Shown here: positions 36,316-43,325 of the stretch, piece by piece
Numbering within the stretch: position 1 is the stretch's first letter
Layout of the letters: each line of letters begins with the position of its first letter
Program-made: the position numbers and the translations under genes
NCBI RefSeq assembly: GCF_000374585.1
Contig: NZ_KB894644.1
Coordinates: 1-64,000, forward strand
DNA from: Phocaeicola barnesiae DSM 18169 = JCM 13652
Lineage (GTDB): Bacteria > Bacteroidota > Bacteroidia > Bacteroidales > Bacteroidaceae
DNA: 64,000 nt
Direction: 5' to 3'
Notes under the pieces: model-generated
Told to the model about the DNA's origin: nothing
Database searches by the model: none
What the model saw: the letters and a program-made list of their open reading frames with translations, nothing else

Positions 36316-36976
36316 TAGTTCGTTAAATATTCAATAAACAAAAATAAAACAAATCCTCTCTATATATTAAATGTTTCCTACATCTTTTTTAATGCTGATG
36401 AATAGAAACGAATTTGACTAATATATTGCGATAATAAACACCGTATTGCTTAATCGATGGTAAAGATAAACAAATAGTATGAGATATTTATGCTTGGAGT
36501 GCTACTTTATCTAAGTTCCCAAACGAATTATTTCTCTAGTTGCATCCTCGCGTATCGGTAATCTGCTTTGTTTAGTGGTGGTGGGATAGTCGAAAAAAGG
36601 ATCTCTGGTATTGGAATCATTGATATGAGTTTTCATTTGGAGGCTATTTAAATGCTGCCAGCAAAAATATAATTCGGAATGAAGTATACTTTGATAATCT
36701 GATATTGGATAAACTAATTTTCTATTTTTGTTACATTACCCAATATCAATACAACAAAAACTCTGGAAAAGGGATTGTATTTTTAATAGCATCAGAAAAG
36801 TATTGTATCACAACATTTTTTCTCATGTAACGATTTATTTCCATTTCAAAAATTAAGCCTAACGAAGAAAATAAGCCAAAGCTATGGAAAGAATGGTCTG
36901 AAATTTGAGACTATTACTGCATGAGTGTTAATTTAATGTTTAACGAAATATTATTTTTATTCAATGAAGAATTTGT
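36316..36976. other. AT-rich gap upstream of the helicase gene
   Basis: About 660 nt of AT-rich sequence without a convincing gene. It should carry the leftward promoter of the helicase operon. I see no tRNA, insertion sequence or repeat in it. Confidence 0.4.
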
Positions 36977-36984
36977 TATCTTTG
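36977..36984 (+). promoter_or_regulatory. Bacteroidetes -7 box (TATCTTTG)
   Basis: A perfect TAnnTTTG box about 160 nt before a strong terminator, with no good open frame between. The upstream -33 position is A/T-rich without a clear TTTG. It would start a short transcript near 36990. Confidence 0.5.
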
Positions 36985-36989
36985 TAACG

Positions 36990-37189
36990 TAATGTCTGAG
37001 CATAGACAAGCGAAAGTCTATGAGTGACACAAAAAGACGGTTTTCAGTTACTAAATCGTTACACTTGAAAAATTGAACTGAATTAAAACGATGATTTACA
37101 TGGATTTAAGAGAGAAAGGTTCATAATCCTGTCTCTCCGCTGATAAAGGATGTAAATCAAGTAATTACGAGATTTACATCCTTTTTTTT
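36990..37189 (+). ncRNA. Candidate small RNA (promoter, hairpins, terminator)
   Basis: A segment of about 200 nt runs from just after a TATCTTTG box to a Rho-independent terminator. It contains a perfect 7-bp hairpin CATAGAC/GTCTATG with an 8-nt loop (about 37000-37022) and a second hairpin GAGAGA...TCTCTC (about 37108-37137). The only frames inside are 11-18 codons. The stretch TAATCCTGTCTCTCCGCT also resembles the 3' end of a tRNA-Ser gene, so it may instead be an integration-site remnant. Confidence 0.4.
37145..37189 (+). terminator. Strong Rho-independent terminator
   Basis: Arms AAAGGATGTAAAT (37145-37157) and ATTTACATCCTTT (37172-37184) pair perfectly over 13 bp, followed by an unbroken T-run. 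On the other strand it could also end the leftward GNAT remnant. Confidence 0.75.
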
Positions 37190-37234
37190 ATATCCAAGTT
37201 CAGTGATAATTAAGTATGATTATTCCTGATTCAT

Positions 37235-37545
37235 TCATTTTTCAGAGAAAGCAGAGGAATAATGTACGACATTGTGTACATTATTCAGGCCATTGGGCTT
37301 CAGTTCGATGACCTGACGATATTCTGGAGATACGTCAAACGGGCACTCTATGTGGTGTTCTATTGTTTTGTAATAGCCGAATCGGGGATAATAGTCTTTG
37401 TGACCAAGCAGGACGGCTGGTTCATATCCAAGGATAGCAGCTCTTTGATGAGCCTCTTTCAGCAGAGTTTCTCCTATGCTTTTCTGTTGGAATTCCGGAA
37501 GTAAGTCAAGGGTGCTATAGCCAAAGAAGTTGTAACTCCATTTTC
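37235..37545 (-). pseudogene. GNAT acetyltransferase remnant, N-terminal part missing
   Basis: About 100 codons encode the C-terminal half of a GNAT N-acetyltransferase (LLPEFQQKSIGETLLKEAHQ; LGHKDYYPRFGYYKTI), including the acetyl-CoA-binding Gln-x-x-x-Ile-Gly region. No matching N-terminal half exists upstream; the DNA runs into the 3' end of the permease gene at 37594. The gene was cut by deletion or by an integration event near the 37-kb boundary. It is not expected to be functional. Confidence 0.7.
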
Positions 37546-37593
37546 GGATACGATTTCTACTTTGGTCAGTAGATGAAAACCTGTAACAGGCTC

Positions 37594-38562
37594 TTACAAT
37601 ACGGCATTGAACAGGTATCCTAAGAAGATAATGAACAAGGTTATCAGACCGAAGAAGATACAGATTAGCCGCCAAGTCATGACTTTTTTCAATAATGTGG
37701 CTTCCGGTAGCGAAAGCCCTACGACTGCCATCATGAAGGAAATGGCCGTTCCTATTGGAATTCCTTTTGCTACAAAGACTTCTATCACCGGAACGATTCC
37801 GGCAGCATTGGCATACATCGGTACAGCAAGAATGACAGAAAGCGGAACAGCGAACCAGTTGTCCGTGGCCATATATTGTTCGAAAAAACCTTCCGGAACG
37901 TAGCCGTGCATCAATGCCCCTATGCCTATTCCGATGAGGATGTATAGTAATACTCCCCGGACAATGTTCCATGCCTCATGGATAATCTTGGGGAGGCGTT
38001 TGATGAAGGGGGTATTTCCGGTTTCCCATTTATCGGATTCGGCGGATGAGTGTTGTTGTATCTGTTGTACCCATCCGCTCAGATAAGGTTCCAGCTTCAT
38101 TTTTCCCAAGACAAATCCACCTGCCATGCCCAGCAGGATACCGCTGATAACGTAGATGGCAGTTATACGGAGTCCGAAGGTTCCGATGAACATAGCCACT
38201 GCGACTTCATTCACCAAAGGTGAAGTAATCAGATAAGCAAAGGTTACGCCCAAGGGAATGCCACCTTTTACAAACCCGATGAACAGAGGGATGGAGGAGC
38301 AGGAACAGAATGGGGTAATAGCCCCAAACAGCGCAGCGAAGAAGTATTGTAATCCATACAGTTTACGCGAAGTCAGATAATTGCGTAAACGCTCTATCGG
38401 AAAATAGGCATTGATGATACCCATTATCAGACTGATAAAGAACAGTAGAACCAGAATCTTTATCGAATCATATAAGAAGAAGTTCACGGCTTCTCCGATA
38501 GGGGTAGTATCCTTCAGGCCGAAGATGTCATACACCAGCCAGTCCGCAAATTTTTGTATCAT
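37594..38562 (-). CDS. arsP: ArsP/DUF318-type permease
   Basis: A 322-residue polytopic inner-membrane protein with about eight hydrophobic helices and the conserved PFCSCSSIPLFIGFV motif of the ArsP/DUF318 permease family. This family exports trivalent organoarsenicals or other soft metals through paired cysteines. It lies leftward as the last gene after arsC and the small thioredoxin, so it likely belongs to the ArsR-controlled set. Substrate (arsenic or copper-like metals) is inferred. It overlaps the GNAT remnant in no frame. Confidence 0.8.
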   Translation of the reverse strand: MIQKFADWLVYDIFGLKDTTPIGEAVNFFLYDSIKILVLLFFISLIMGIINAYFPIERLRNYLTSRKLYGLQYFFAALFGAITPFCSCSSIPLFIGFVKGGIPLGVTFAYLITSPLVNEVAVAMFIGTFGLRITAIYVISGILLGMAGGFVLGKMKLEPYLSGWVQQIQQHSSAESDKWETGNTPFIKRLPKIIHEAWNIVRGVLLYILIGIGIGALMHGYVPEGFFEQYMATDNWFAVPLSVILAVPMYANAAGIVPVIEVFVAKGIPIGTAISFMMAVVGLSLPEATLLKKVMTWRLICIFFGLITLFIIFLGYLFNAVL

Positions 38563-38639
38563 GATCTTGTCTAGTCTTGTTAGTTGTTGGTAGGCATACA
38601 GATAACCGCCAGGAAATCTTATCTGTAAGTTGAGTATTC

Positions 38640-39068
38640 CTATTGTTGCTGTTCCTTTATTTCAGTGAGATAAAATTTCGTGAATTCGTTCCTTATTTCA
38701 TTGCGTACCCTGATAAATTCATTTCTGATGAATCCGGCTGTTCCTTTGGCTTCCGAGGGGTCATCGAATCCGATGTGTAACCGTTTCCAGACGTTGCCTG
38801 TAAAGGTGGGGCAGGTCTCTTGTGCGTTGTTGCATACGGTTATCACATAATCCCATGTTTTATCCAGATAGGTGTTTACATCGGTGGGGGTATGTCTGCT
38901 GATGTCTATGCCAATTTCTGCCATGACTTCAACAGCCAAAGGATTGACGTTGGGAGCCGGATGTGTTCCGGCAGAGAAGACTTGTATATCCTCGTCTAAG
39001 GATTGGAGGAAACCGTGCGCCATCTGGCTGCGGCAACTGTTCCCTGTACATAAAATCAGGATTTTCAT
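38640..39068 (-). CDS. arsC: Arsenate reductase, thioredoxin-coupled (LMW phosphatase fold)
   Basis: A 142-residue ArsC of the low-molecular-weight tyrosine phosphatase type. The P-loop CTGNSCRS places the nucleophile at C7, with redox cysteines C79 and C86. The 72- and 7-residue spacings are those of the S. aureus pI258 type, which reduces arsenate to arsenite using thioredoxin. Its stop is 78 nt before arsP, and a thioredoxin-like gene lies just upstream. Confidence 0.88.
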   Translation of the reverse strand: MKILILCTGNSCRSQMAHGFLQSLDEDIQVFSAGTHPAPNVNPLAVEVMAEIGIDISRHTPTDVNTYLDKTWDYVITVCNNAQETCPTFTGNVWKRLHIGFDDPSEAKGTAGFIRNEFIRVRNEIRNEFTKFYLTEIKEQQQ

Positions 39069-39074
39069 ACGGTT

Positions 39075-39314
39075 TCAGCCTATTGTTTGAAGAAATACTT
39101 CTTTCACTTCCTTAGCGGAAAGTTTGCCTTTTGCCACTACTTTACCGTCGATGACAAGGGTCGGAAGTGTCATTACATTGTATTCCATGATTTTCATCAG
39201 ATCTTCTTCTTTGAGTACTACAGCTTCCAGACCTAATTCTTTGACTACTTGTCCCACTGTTTCATACAAGGCTCTGCAGCCGTCACAGCCTGTTCCTAAT
39301 ACTTTAATTTCCAT
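39075..39314 (-). CDS. Small thioredoxin-fold protein (MTH895/TM0996-like)
   Basis: A 79-residue thioredoxin-fold protein with a CxxC active site at C10-C13 (GCDGCRAL) and the cis-Pro region LPTLVIDGKV. This small family is often found with metalloid permeases and arsenate reductases. It ends 7 nt before arsC, so it may supply electrons to ArsC or hand metal to the permease. A TTCG-N8-CGAA operator lies upstream. Confidence 0.82.
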   Translation of the reverse strand: MEIKVLGTGCDGCRALYETVGQVVKELGLEAVVLKEEDLMKIMEYNVMTLPTLVIDGKVVAKGKLSAKEVKEVFLQTIG

Positions 39315-39342
39315 TGTGGTTGGTTTTTATAGTTAAACGTAT

Positions 39343-39358
39343 TTCGTAAAATAACGAA
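39343..39358 (-). promoter_or_regulatory. Second ArsR-type operator (TTCG-N8-CGAA)
   Basis: An inverted repeat TTCG-N8-CGAA in the 108-nt gap between arsR and the thioredoxin gene, with the same geometry as the operator before arsR. It could give local control of the thioredoxin-arsC-arsP part. Confidence 0.5.
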
Positions 39359-39422
39359 CATTAAGGGTGAAAAATATTAAATGTTTCTTCCATCATCCGG
39401 AACGGTCTTAAAAGCCATTTGA

Positions 39423-39749
39423 TTAACAGCATGTTCCTGACTGGCAGACACATTGGTTGAAGAAATCGTTGAAGAGCCTGCGGGCCAATTCCCAATTTTT
39501 ACGGTTGATGCAATACTTTACTTTGGGAGTTTCTACTTCTCCTTGTATCAGTCCTGCATCTTTCAGCTCTTTCAAATGCTGGGATACAGTGGCCTTGGCA
39601 ATAGGAAGCTCTTCATGAATGTCTCCGAAATAGCAGGTTGTCTGTTTGGCCAGAAAGTGCATAATGGCGATTCGGGCGGGATGGCCCAACGCTTTGGCAA
39701 ATCTGGCCAACTGTTCCTGTGTAACCGTATATTCTTTCTTTTCTTCCAT
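39423..39749 (-). CDS. arsR: ArsR-family metal/metalloid repressor
   Basis: A 108-residue winged-helix ArsR/SmtB repressor. The helix-turn-helix region is [20 protein letters not shown], a Cys pair lies near TTCYF, and the Cys-rich C-terminus (CVCQSGTCC) is suited to binding As(III) or soft metals. The ATG at 39749 ([11 protein letters not shown]) is preferred to one 12 codons upstream, which would begin inside the operator. The operator overlaps the -7 box, so the gene is probably autoregulated. It leads the leftward thioredoxin-arsC-arsP set. Confidence 0.85.
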   Translation of the reverse strand: MEEKKEYTVTQEQLARFAKALGHPARIAIMHFLAKQTTCYFGDIHEELPIAKATVSQHLKELKDAGLIQGEVETPKVKYCINRKNWELARRLFNDFFNQCVCQSGTCC

Positions 39750-39760
39750 AATCTTGAATA

Positions 39761-39782
39761 TTGTTCGCAAATATACGAACAA
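39761..39782 (-). promoter_or_regulatory. ArsR operator embedding the -7 promoter box
   Basis: Inverted arms TTGTTCG (39761-39767) and CGAACAA (39776-39782) flank an 8-nt centre that reads TATATTTG on the minus strand, a perfect -7 box. A bound repressor would block RNA polymerase directly. It shares TTCG-N8-CGAA geometry with 39343-39358. Confidence 0.6.
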
Positions 39783-40080
39783 CATTGGTGGTTGCCAACT
39801 ATTTCATCAGGAATTTCATTGGATACATGGTTTTACCGGAGTCTTATCAGATCATTGCAGAAAGAAAGGCCAAAGATTCCATGTGAAAGACTTGTTCATC
39901 TCATAAAAATGCAGTACCTCTGAACCCGAAATCCAAGAAGGTGGCCCTCGCTCGGATACTGGAGTATCATGAGGCCTGGTTGTCTTTTCAAAGCCTTGCA
40001 GATGAGTCTGTTGGCTGACAAAGGTCAGAATAGTGCTTTCTTGTGGTTTGTTTTTTACTTGCAGAAAGGAGTATGAATGT

Positions 40081-40878
40081 ATGGAAGATAAAAATAGGAT
40101 AATTCGTGACCGGTATGCAAAATCGGTCGTAGTCATGAATTTTACCGGAGTGTATGATTATGAGTCTTTCCTCCGTAACCCGAAAATCAAATGGCTGGAC
40201 TGCAGACATCTGAACGGAACAGAATGTTATTGCGATGAGGAAGGGGCATCGGCTTTGAAGCGGTTGATAAACGGTTATTCTCCCCAGGGAATCCATTTCA
40301 TCGATTCGGGCGATTATCATTACGTTACAAAATTTTGGACGGATAAGTTGGATGTTCCGTTTGCCCTGATGGTTTTCGACCATCATCCCGATATGCAACC
40401 TCCGTTGTTCGAGCATATCTTGTCATGCGGAAGTTGGGTGAAAGATGTTCTTGATACCAATGTGAATTGTCGGAAGGTGATTGTTGTCGGCGCTTCAGAC
40501 CGTCTGGTGCAGGAAGTGCCGGAGGAATATGGCAGCCGTGTCCGTTTCTACAGTGAATCTTCCTTCAATCAGGAGGCCGGTTGGAAGGCTTTTGCTGCCG
40601 AGCATGTTAGTGAACCGGTCTACATCTCCATTGACAAGGATGTGTTGAACCCGTCTTCGGCGGTCACCAACTGGGACCAAGGTTCCCTTAGTCTGCCTGA
40701 ACTCGAACAGTTGCTGGCTGTGGTGCTCCGGCAGGAGCAGGTGATAGGGGTGGATATCTGTGGAGAATGTTCGGCTACTCTAGATCTGTTTGAAGAAGAG
40801 CGGGAAGCGGAGATTGACAATCGGGCCAATGGAGAGCTTTTGCGCTTCTTCTGTTCGTTCGAGGCGAAAGCTGAATGA
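40081..40878 (+). CDS. Arginase/agmatinase-fold protein
   Basis: A 265-residue member of the ureohydrolase fold. FDHHPDMQ and SIDKDVLNP carry the metal-binding Asp/His pattern of arginases and agmatinases, which hydrolyse guanidino compounds. Some family residues are diverged, so the substrate cannot be named. The ATG at 40081 (MEDKNRIIRD) is preferred over an in-frame start 16 codons upstream. It stands alone; a hairpin lies downstream. Confidence 0.72.
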   Translation: MEDKNRIIRDRYAKSVVVMNFTGVYDYESFLRNPKIKWLDCRHLNGTECYCDEEGASALKRLINGYSPQGIHFIDSGDYHYVTKFWTDKLDVPFALMVFDHHPDMQPPLFEHILSCGSWVKDVLDTNVNCRKVIVVGASDRLVQEVPEEYGSRVRFYSESSFNQEAGWKAFAAEHVSEPVYISIDKDVLNPSSAVTNWDQGSLSLPELEQLLAVVLRQEQVIGVDICGECSATLDLFEEEREAEIDNRANGELLRFFCSFEAKAE

Positions 40879-40951
40879 GGTTTTATTAACAGTTTACAAC
40901 CGCGCCGTATGCAGGACAATCTATGCGGCAGTACGAAAAATTGTAAAACGA

Positions 40952-40986
40952 GAGTAGGAAGAAAACCGTTTGTTTTCCTCCTACTC
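40952..40986 (-). terminator. Hairpin between convergent genes
   Basis: Arms GAGTAGGAAGAAAAC (40952-40966) and GTTTTCCTCCTACTC (40972-40986) pair with one mismatch. On the minus strand T-rich sequence follows, so it may end the leftward outer-membrane protein transcript; no T-run follows on the plus strand. Confidence 0.5.
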
Positions 40987-41055
40987 GATTCAACAGGTGT
41001 TATTTAAAATTGCTAGAGATAAGCCTGTCTTTACATAGGCATTCCATCAGATCAG

Positions 41056-41592
41056 TCAGAAAGCATAGCAGAATCCCAGTGTAGCCTCACGCAGCAGGCT
41101 GATGGTAAAAGATTTGCTTCCGGAATTATATCCCAATGAACCTAACGCGGTGATAAGGTACATTCTGTTGGAAAGAGAAATTGCCAGTTCGGGCGTATAT
41201 CCGAAGGTAAAGGTAAATGTTTTTTCTAATACACCGAATCCCATGCCGACGGTATTCATCATCCCGATTGTTCTGTTGAACGGTACATAATAGCCTCCAC
41301 TAGGTCCGATGGTAAACAGACTTGCCCCTCCCGGTGCTACAGACAATCCCAATCCTCCACCGATATACCAGTTGTCTGTAAGCATGTAGTTGATGGCGGG
41401 AGTAAGCGAAAAAGTCACGTCAACATCCGTACTGTTGGAAACGACTCCCCAACCGTTTACACTTTCCGATGAGCCGATGTCCAGTGTCAGACCGATGTTT
41501 CCTCCTATCAATAAATCACCTTTGCGCAGTTGTGCATTGGCTGTCGATACCATAACCAACAGGCCGATGAGCCACATAATCATTCGTTTCAT
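41056..41592 (-). CDS. Outer-membrane beta-barrel protein
   Basis: A 178-residue protein with a signal peptide cut at TANAQ (about residues 17-21) and alternating Gly/aromatic strands (LLIGGNIGLTLDIGSSESVN; GYYVPFNRTIGMMN). It ends in an aromatic (GFCYAF), as is typical of small outer-membrane barrels (OmpW/porin-like). Function is unknown. It is leftward and 56 nt after the lipoprotein gene. Confidence 0.68.
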   Translation of the reverse strand: MKRMIMWLIGLLVMVSTANAQLRKGDLLIGGNIGLTLDIGSSESVNGWGVVSNSTDVDVTFSLTPAINYMLTDNWYIGGGLGLSVAPGGASLFTIGPSGGYYVPFNRTIGMMNTVGMGFGVLEKTFTFTFGYTPELAISLSNRMYLITALGSLGYNSGSKSFTISLLREATLGFCYAF

Positions 41593-41647
41593 AAGTCATT
41601 ATTATTTAAGGGTTAAACAATTTTTATTCATTTCTTCTCCATCGGCA

Positions 41648-42907
41648 TCACCGCAGCAGCTGCATCTCCTGATACTCGATGGTCGACCCGATGTTGGGAT
41701 TGAAGAAATAGCTGTCCGACGAGAGGATGGTACTTGCGTCCGAGGTGCTCCACACCTGCGTGCCGCTGCCGATGGGTACGTCCACCACCGTTCCGTCGCT
41801 GCTCACGTACGGGTTCACTTCCCGTATGGCTTCGCTGTGCAGCTGTGTCACGCGGTCCTGCATGGCACTGGTACTCTCGTACATGGACATCTGTATGTCG
41901 CTGATTTCGGCGGCATTCTGCCGGATCTGCTCGCTGATGCGGGCGGCCTGCTGCTGGTTACGGATGATGCCCGCCCGCACATGCTGCTTGATTTGCTCGA
42001 TTCTTCCCTGCTGCATGGAAACGATGGCTTGCGAATACTGGGGATTGAGCTGAATTGACCCTTTCATGCGTGCTGCCTCGCTACCGGCCAGGTCCAGGCT
42101 CTTTTCGTCGGTAGCGGTAAAAGTGGTCAGTTCAAGTACGTTCCACAGACGGCGGTCGATGGTGCGCATTGTGCCGTAAGGCATCCTCACGTCGAGGATG
42201 AAGAAGCAGGCCGTCGCCACGTGGTACACCTCCTTGCCATCTTCCAGCTTGATGACACAGACAATGGCCGCCGCATCTGCTTTGGCACCGCGTATCTGGG
42301 TAAAGCTACTGCCCATCACCGAGTTGGCCAGACCCTGTTGGAAATTCCGCAGGAGTATTTGGCCGTATTTGTCAGCGTATTGTCTCATCGCGTCCGGCAG
42401 TTTGTCATAAGTCTGCACCTCCTTCAGTTCGACGGACTGTGCATGGGGAAACTGTGTCCTTACCACATATTGCAGATAGTCCTCGGCAGTGGTGTAGGGC
42501 CGCTTCATGCTGCGCAGCAGAGGATGACGCTGCCCGGTGGCCACACCGTCGTTCTCGTCGTAGTAAGAGCGGATCGCCTCGGAGTAGAAGCCCAGCTTCC
42601 TCGCCCCGTCGCTCCCCTTGATTTGGGTGTTGACCGACCCGTTCGCCTGCTGGAACTCCTCCAAGTCCACCCGCCCCACCAGCTGCCAGCCGGGCAGGCA
42701 GTCGATGGTAAGCACTTGGGCATTCTGCATGTAGGGATCGTACAGGCTGACCTTCCTTGTTTCATCGTACACGGTGGCAGTGGGCTTGCGCTCGTCCGTC
42801 CCTGCCGGGGTCGTCCCCTCGGCAGCGCTTTCGCTTCCTCCTGCCCTTCCGCACCCGGCGGACAGGCAGGTGGCTAATATGAGTGTTGTATACATGATGC
42901 TTTTCAT
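41648..42907 (-). CDS. Large unrecognised lipoprotein
   Basis: A 419-residue predicted lipoprotein: the lipobox LSAGC occurs at about residues 15-19. A Gly/Ser/Thr linker (about 20-40) is followed by a mixed domain, and then a long Gln-rich helical segment (QQGRIEQIKQHVRAGIIRNQ; QQQAARISEQIRQNAAEI) that may form a coiled coil. I recognise no family. The GC content is clearly above that of its neighbours. It could be a periplasmic sensor or adhesin-type protein. Confidence 0.65.
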   Translation of the reverse strand: MKSIMYTTLILATCLSAGCGRAGGSESAAEGTTPAGTDERKPTATVYDETRKVSLYDPYMQNAQVLTIDCLPGWQLVGRVDLEEFQQANGSVNTQIKGSDGARKLGFYSEAIRSYYDENDGVATGQRHPLLRSMKRPYTTAEDYLQYVVRTQFPHAQSVELKEVQTYDKLPDAMRQYADKYGQILLRNFQQGLANSVMGSSFTQIRGAKADAAAIVCVIKLEDGKEVYHVATACFFILDVRMPYGTMRTIDRRLWNVLELTTFTATDEKSLDLAGSEAARMKGSIQLNPQYSQAIVSMQQGRIEQIKQHVRAGIIRNQQQAARISEQIRQNAAEISDIQMSMYESTSAMQDRVTQLHSEAIREVNPYVSSDGTVVDVPIGSGTQVWSTSDASTILSSDSYFFNPNIGSTIEYQEMQLLR

Positions 42908-42946
42908 TCTGGTTAAGAGTTTAAAGGATAGTAAATGAGTTCTGTG

Positions 42947-43075
42947 TCAGCCTAACGGGTTCTCTTTACGTTTGTTCGGGTTCATTTTCTGATTCTGTTT
43001 GTACTCCATAGCTGCATCCTCCTGTTCTTTTAGTTAGACTTCGGTTAATTGGCTGTCCTCCATATTGTCCTTCAT
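42947..43075 (-). pseudogene. Possible decayed small gene
   Basis: From an ATG at 43075 a frame reads MKDNMEDSQLTEV, meets TAA, and continues in the same frame as LKEQEDAAMEYKQNQKMNPN to a stop at 42947. An AGGAGG precedes an internal ATG that could start a 20-residue peptide. It may be the broken tail of a longer gene or a coincidence. Confidence 0.25.
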
Positions 43076-43325
43076 CAGTTATCCCTTCCAGAGGACTTCG
43101 GGATATGGTGATTTTTTTAGTTCTGGTGACTTAAAGATAGTGGATAAGTTTTTAATTTACAATAGGTTGTGAGTGTGCTTTACACGAATACCCCTACCGT
43201 TTACACGAACGGAGGACTGGCGTACATGAACGGGTGTTTTTTTGTAAGGGCTTGTAGGAGGATTGGAATAGTCGGCGGAAAAGAATATATTTGCAAGCAA
43301 AGCCTTTATAAATGTCCCATCCAGC
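43076..43325. promoter_or_regulatory. Upstream region of the sensor-kinase gene
   Basis: Together with the small frame above, about 420 nt separate the lipoprotein and kinase genes. It should carry divergent promoters. I see no clean TTG-N20-TAnnTTTG element and no other feature. Confidence 0.35.

Noticed and set aside
36316..36976. Integrase gene of the ICE
   Set aside because: No tyrosine or serine recombinase motif is present here or elsewhere in the window; the element's integrase is presumably outside the window.
37120..37145. tRNA-Ser gene
   Set aside because: Only a 3'-like stretch is present. The T-loop is altered (TTCATAAT instead of TTCGAAT), the T-stem pairs poorly and no acceptor, D-arm or anticodon precedes it. 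I keep it only as a possible att remnant.
37546..37972. N-terminal part of the GNAT open frame
   Set aside because: This extension lies over the end of the ArsP gene on the same strand in another frame, and its sequence bears no acetyltransferase features.
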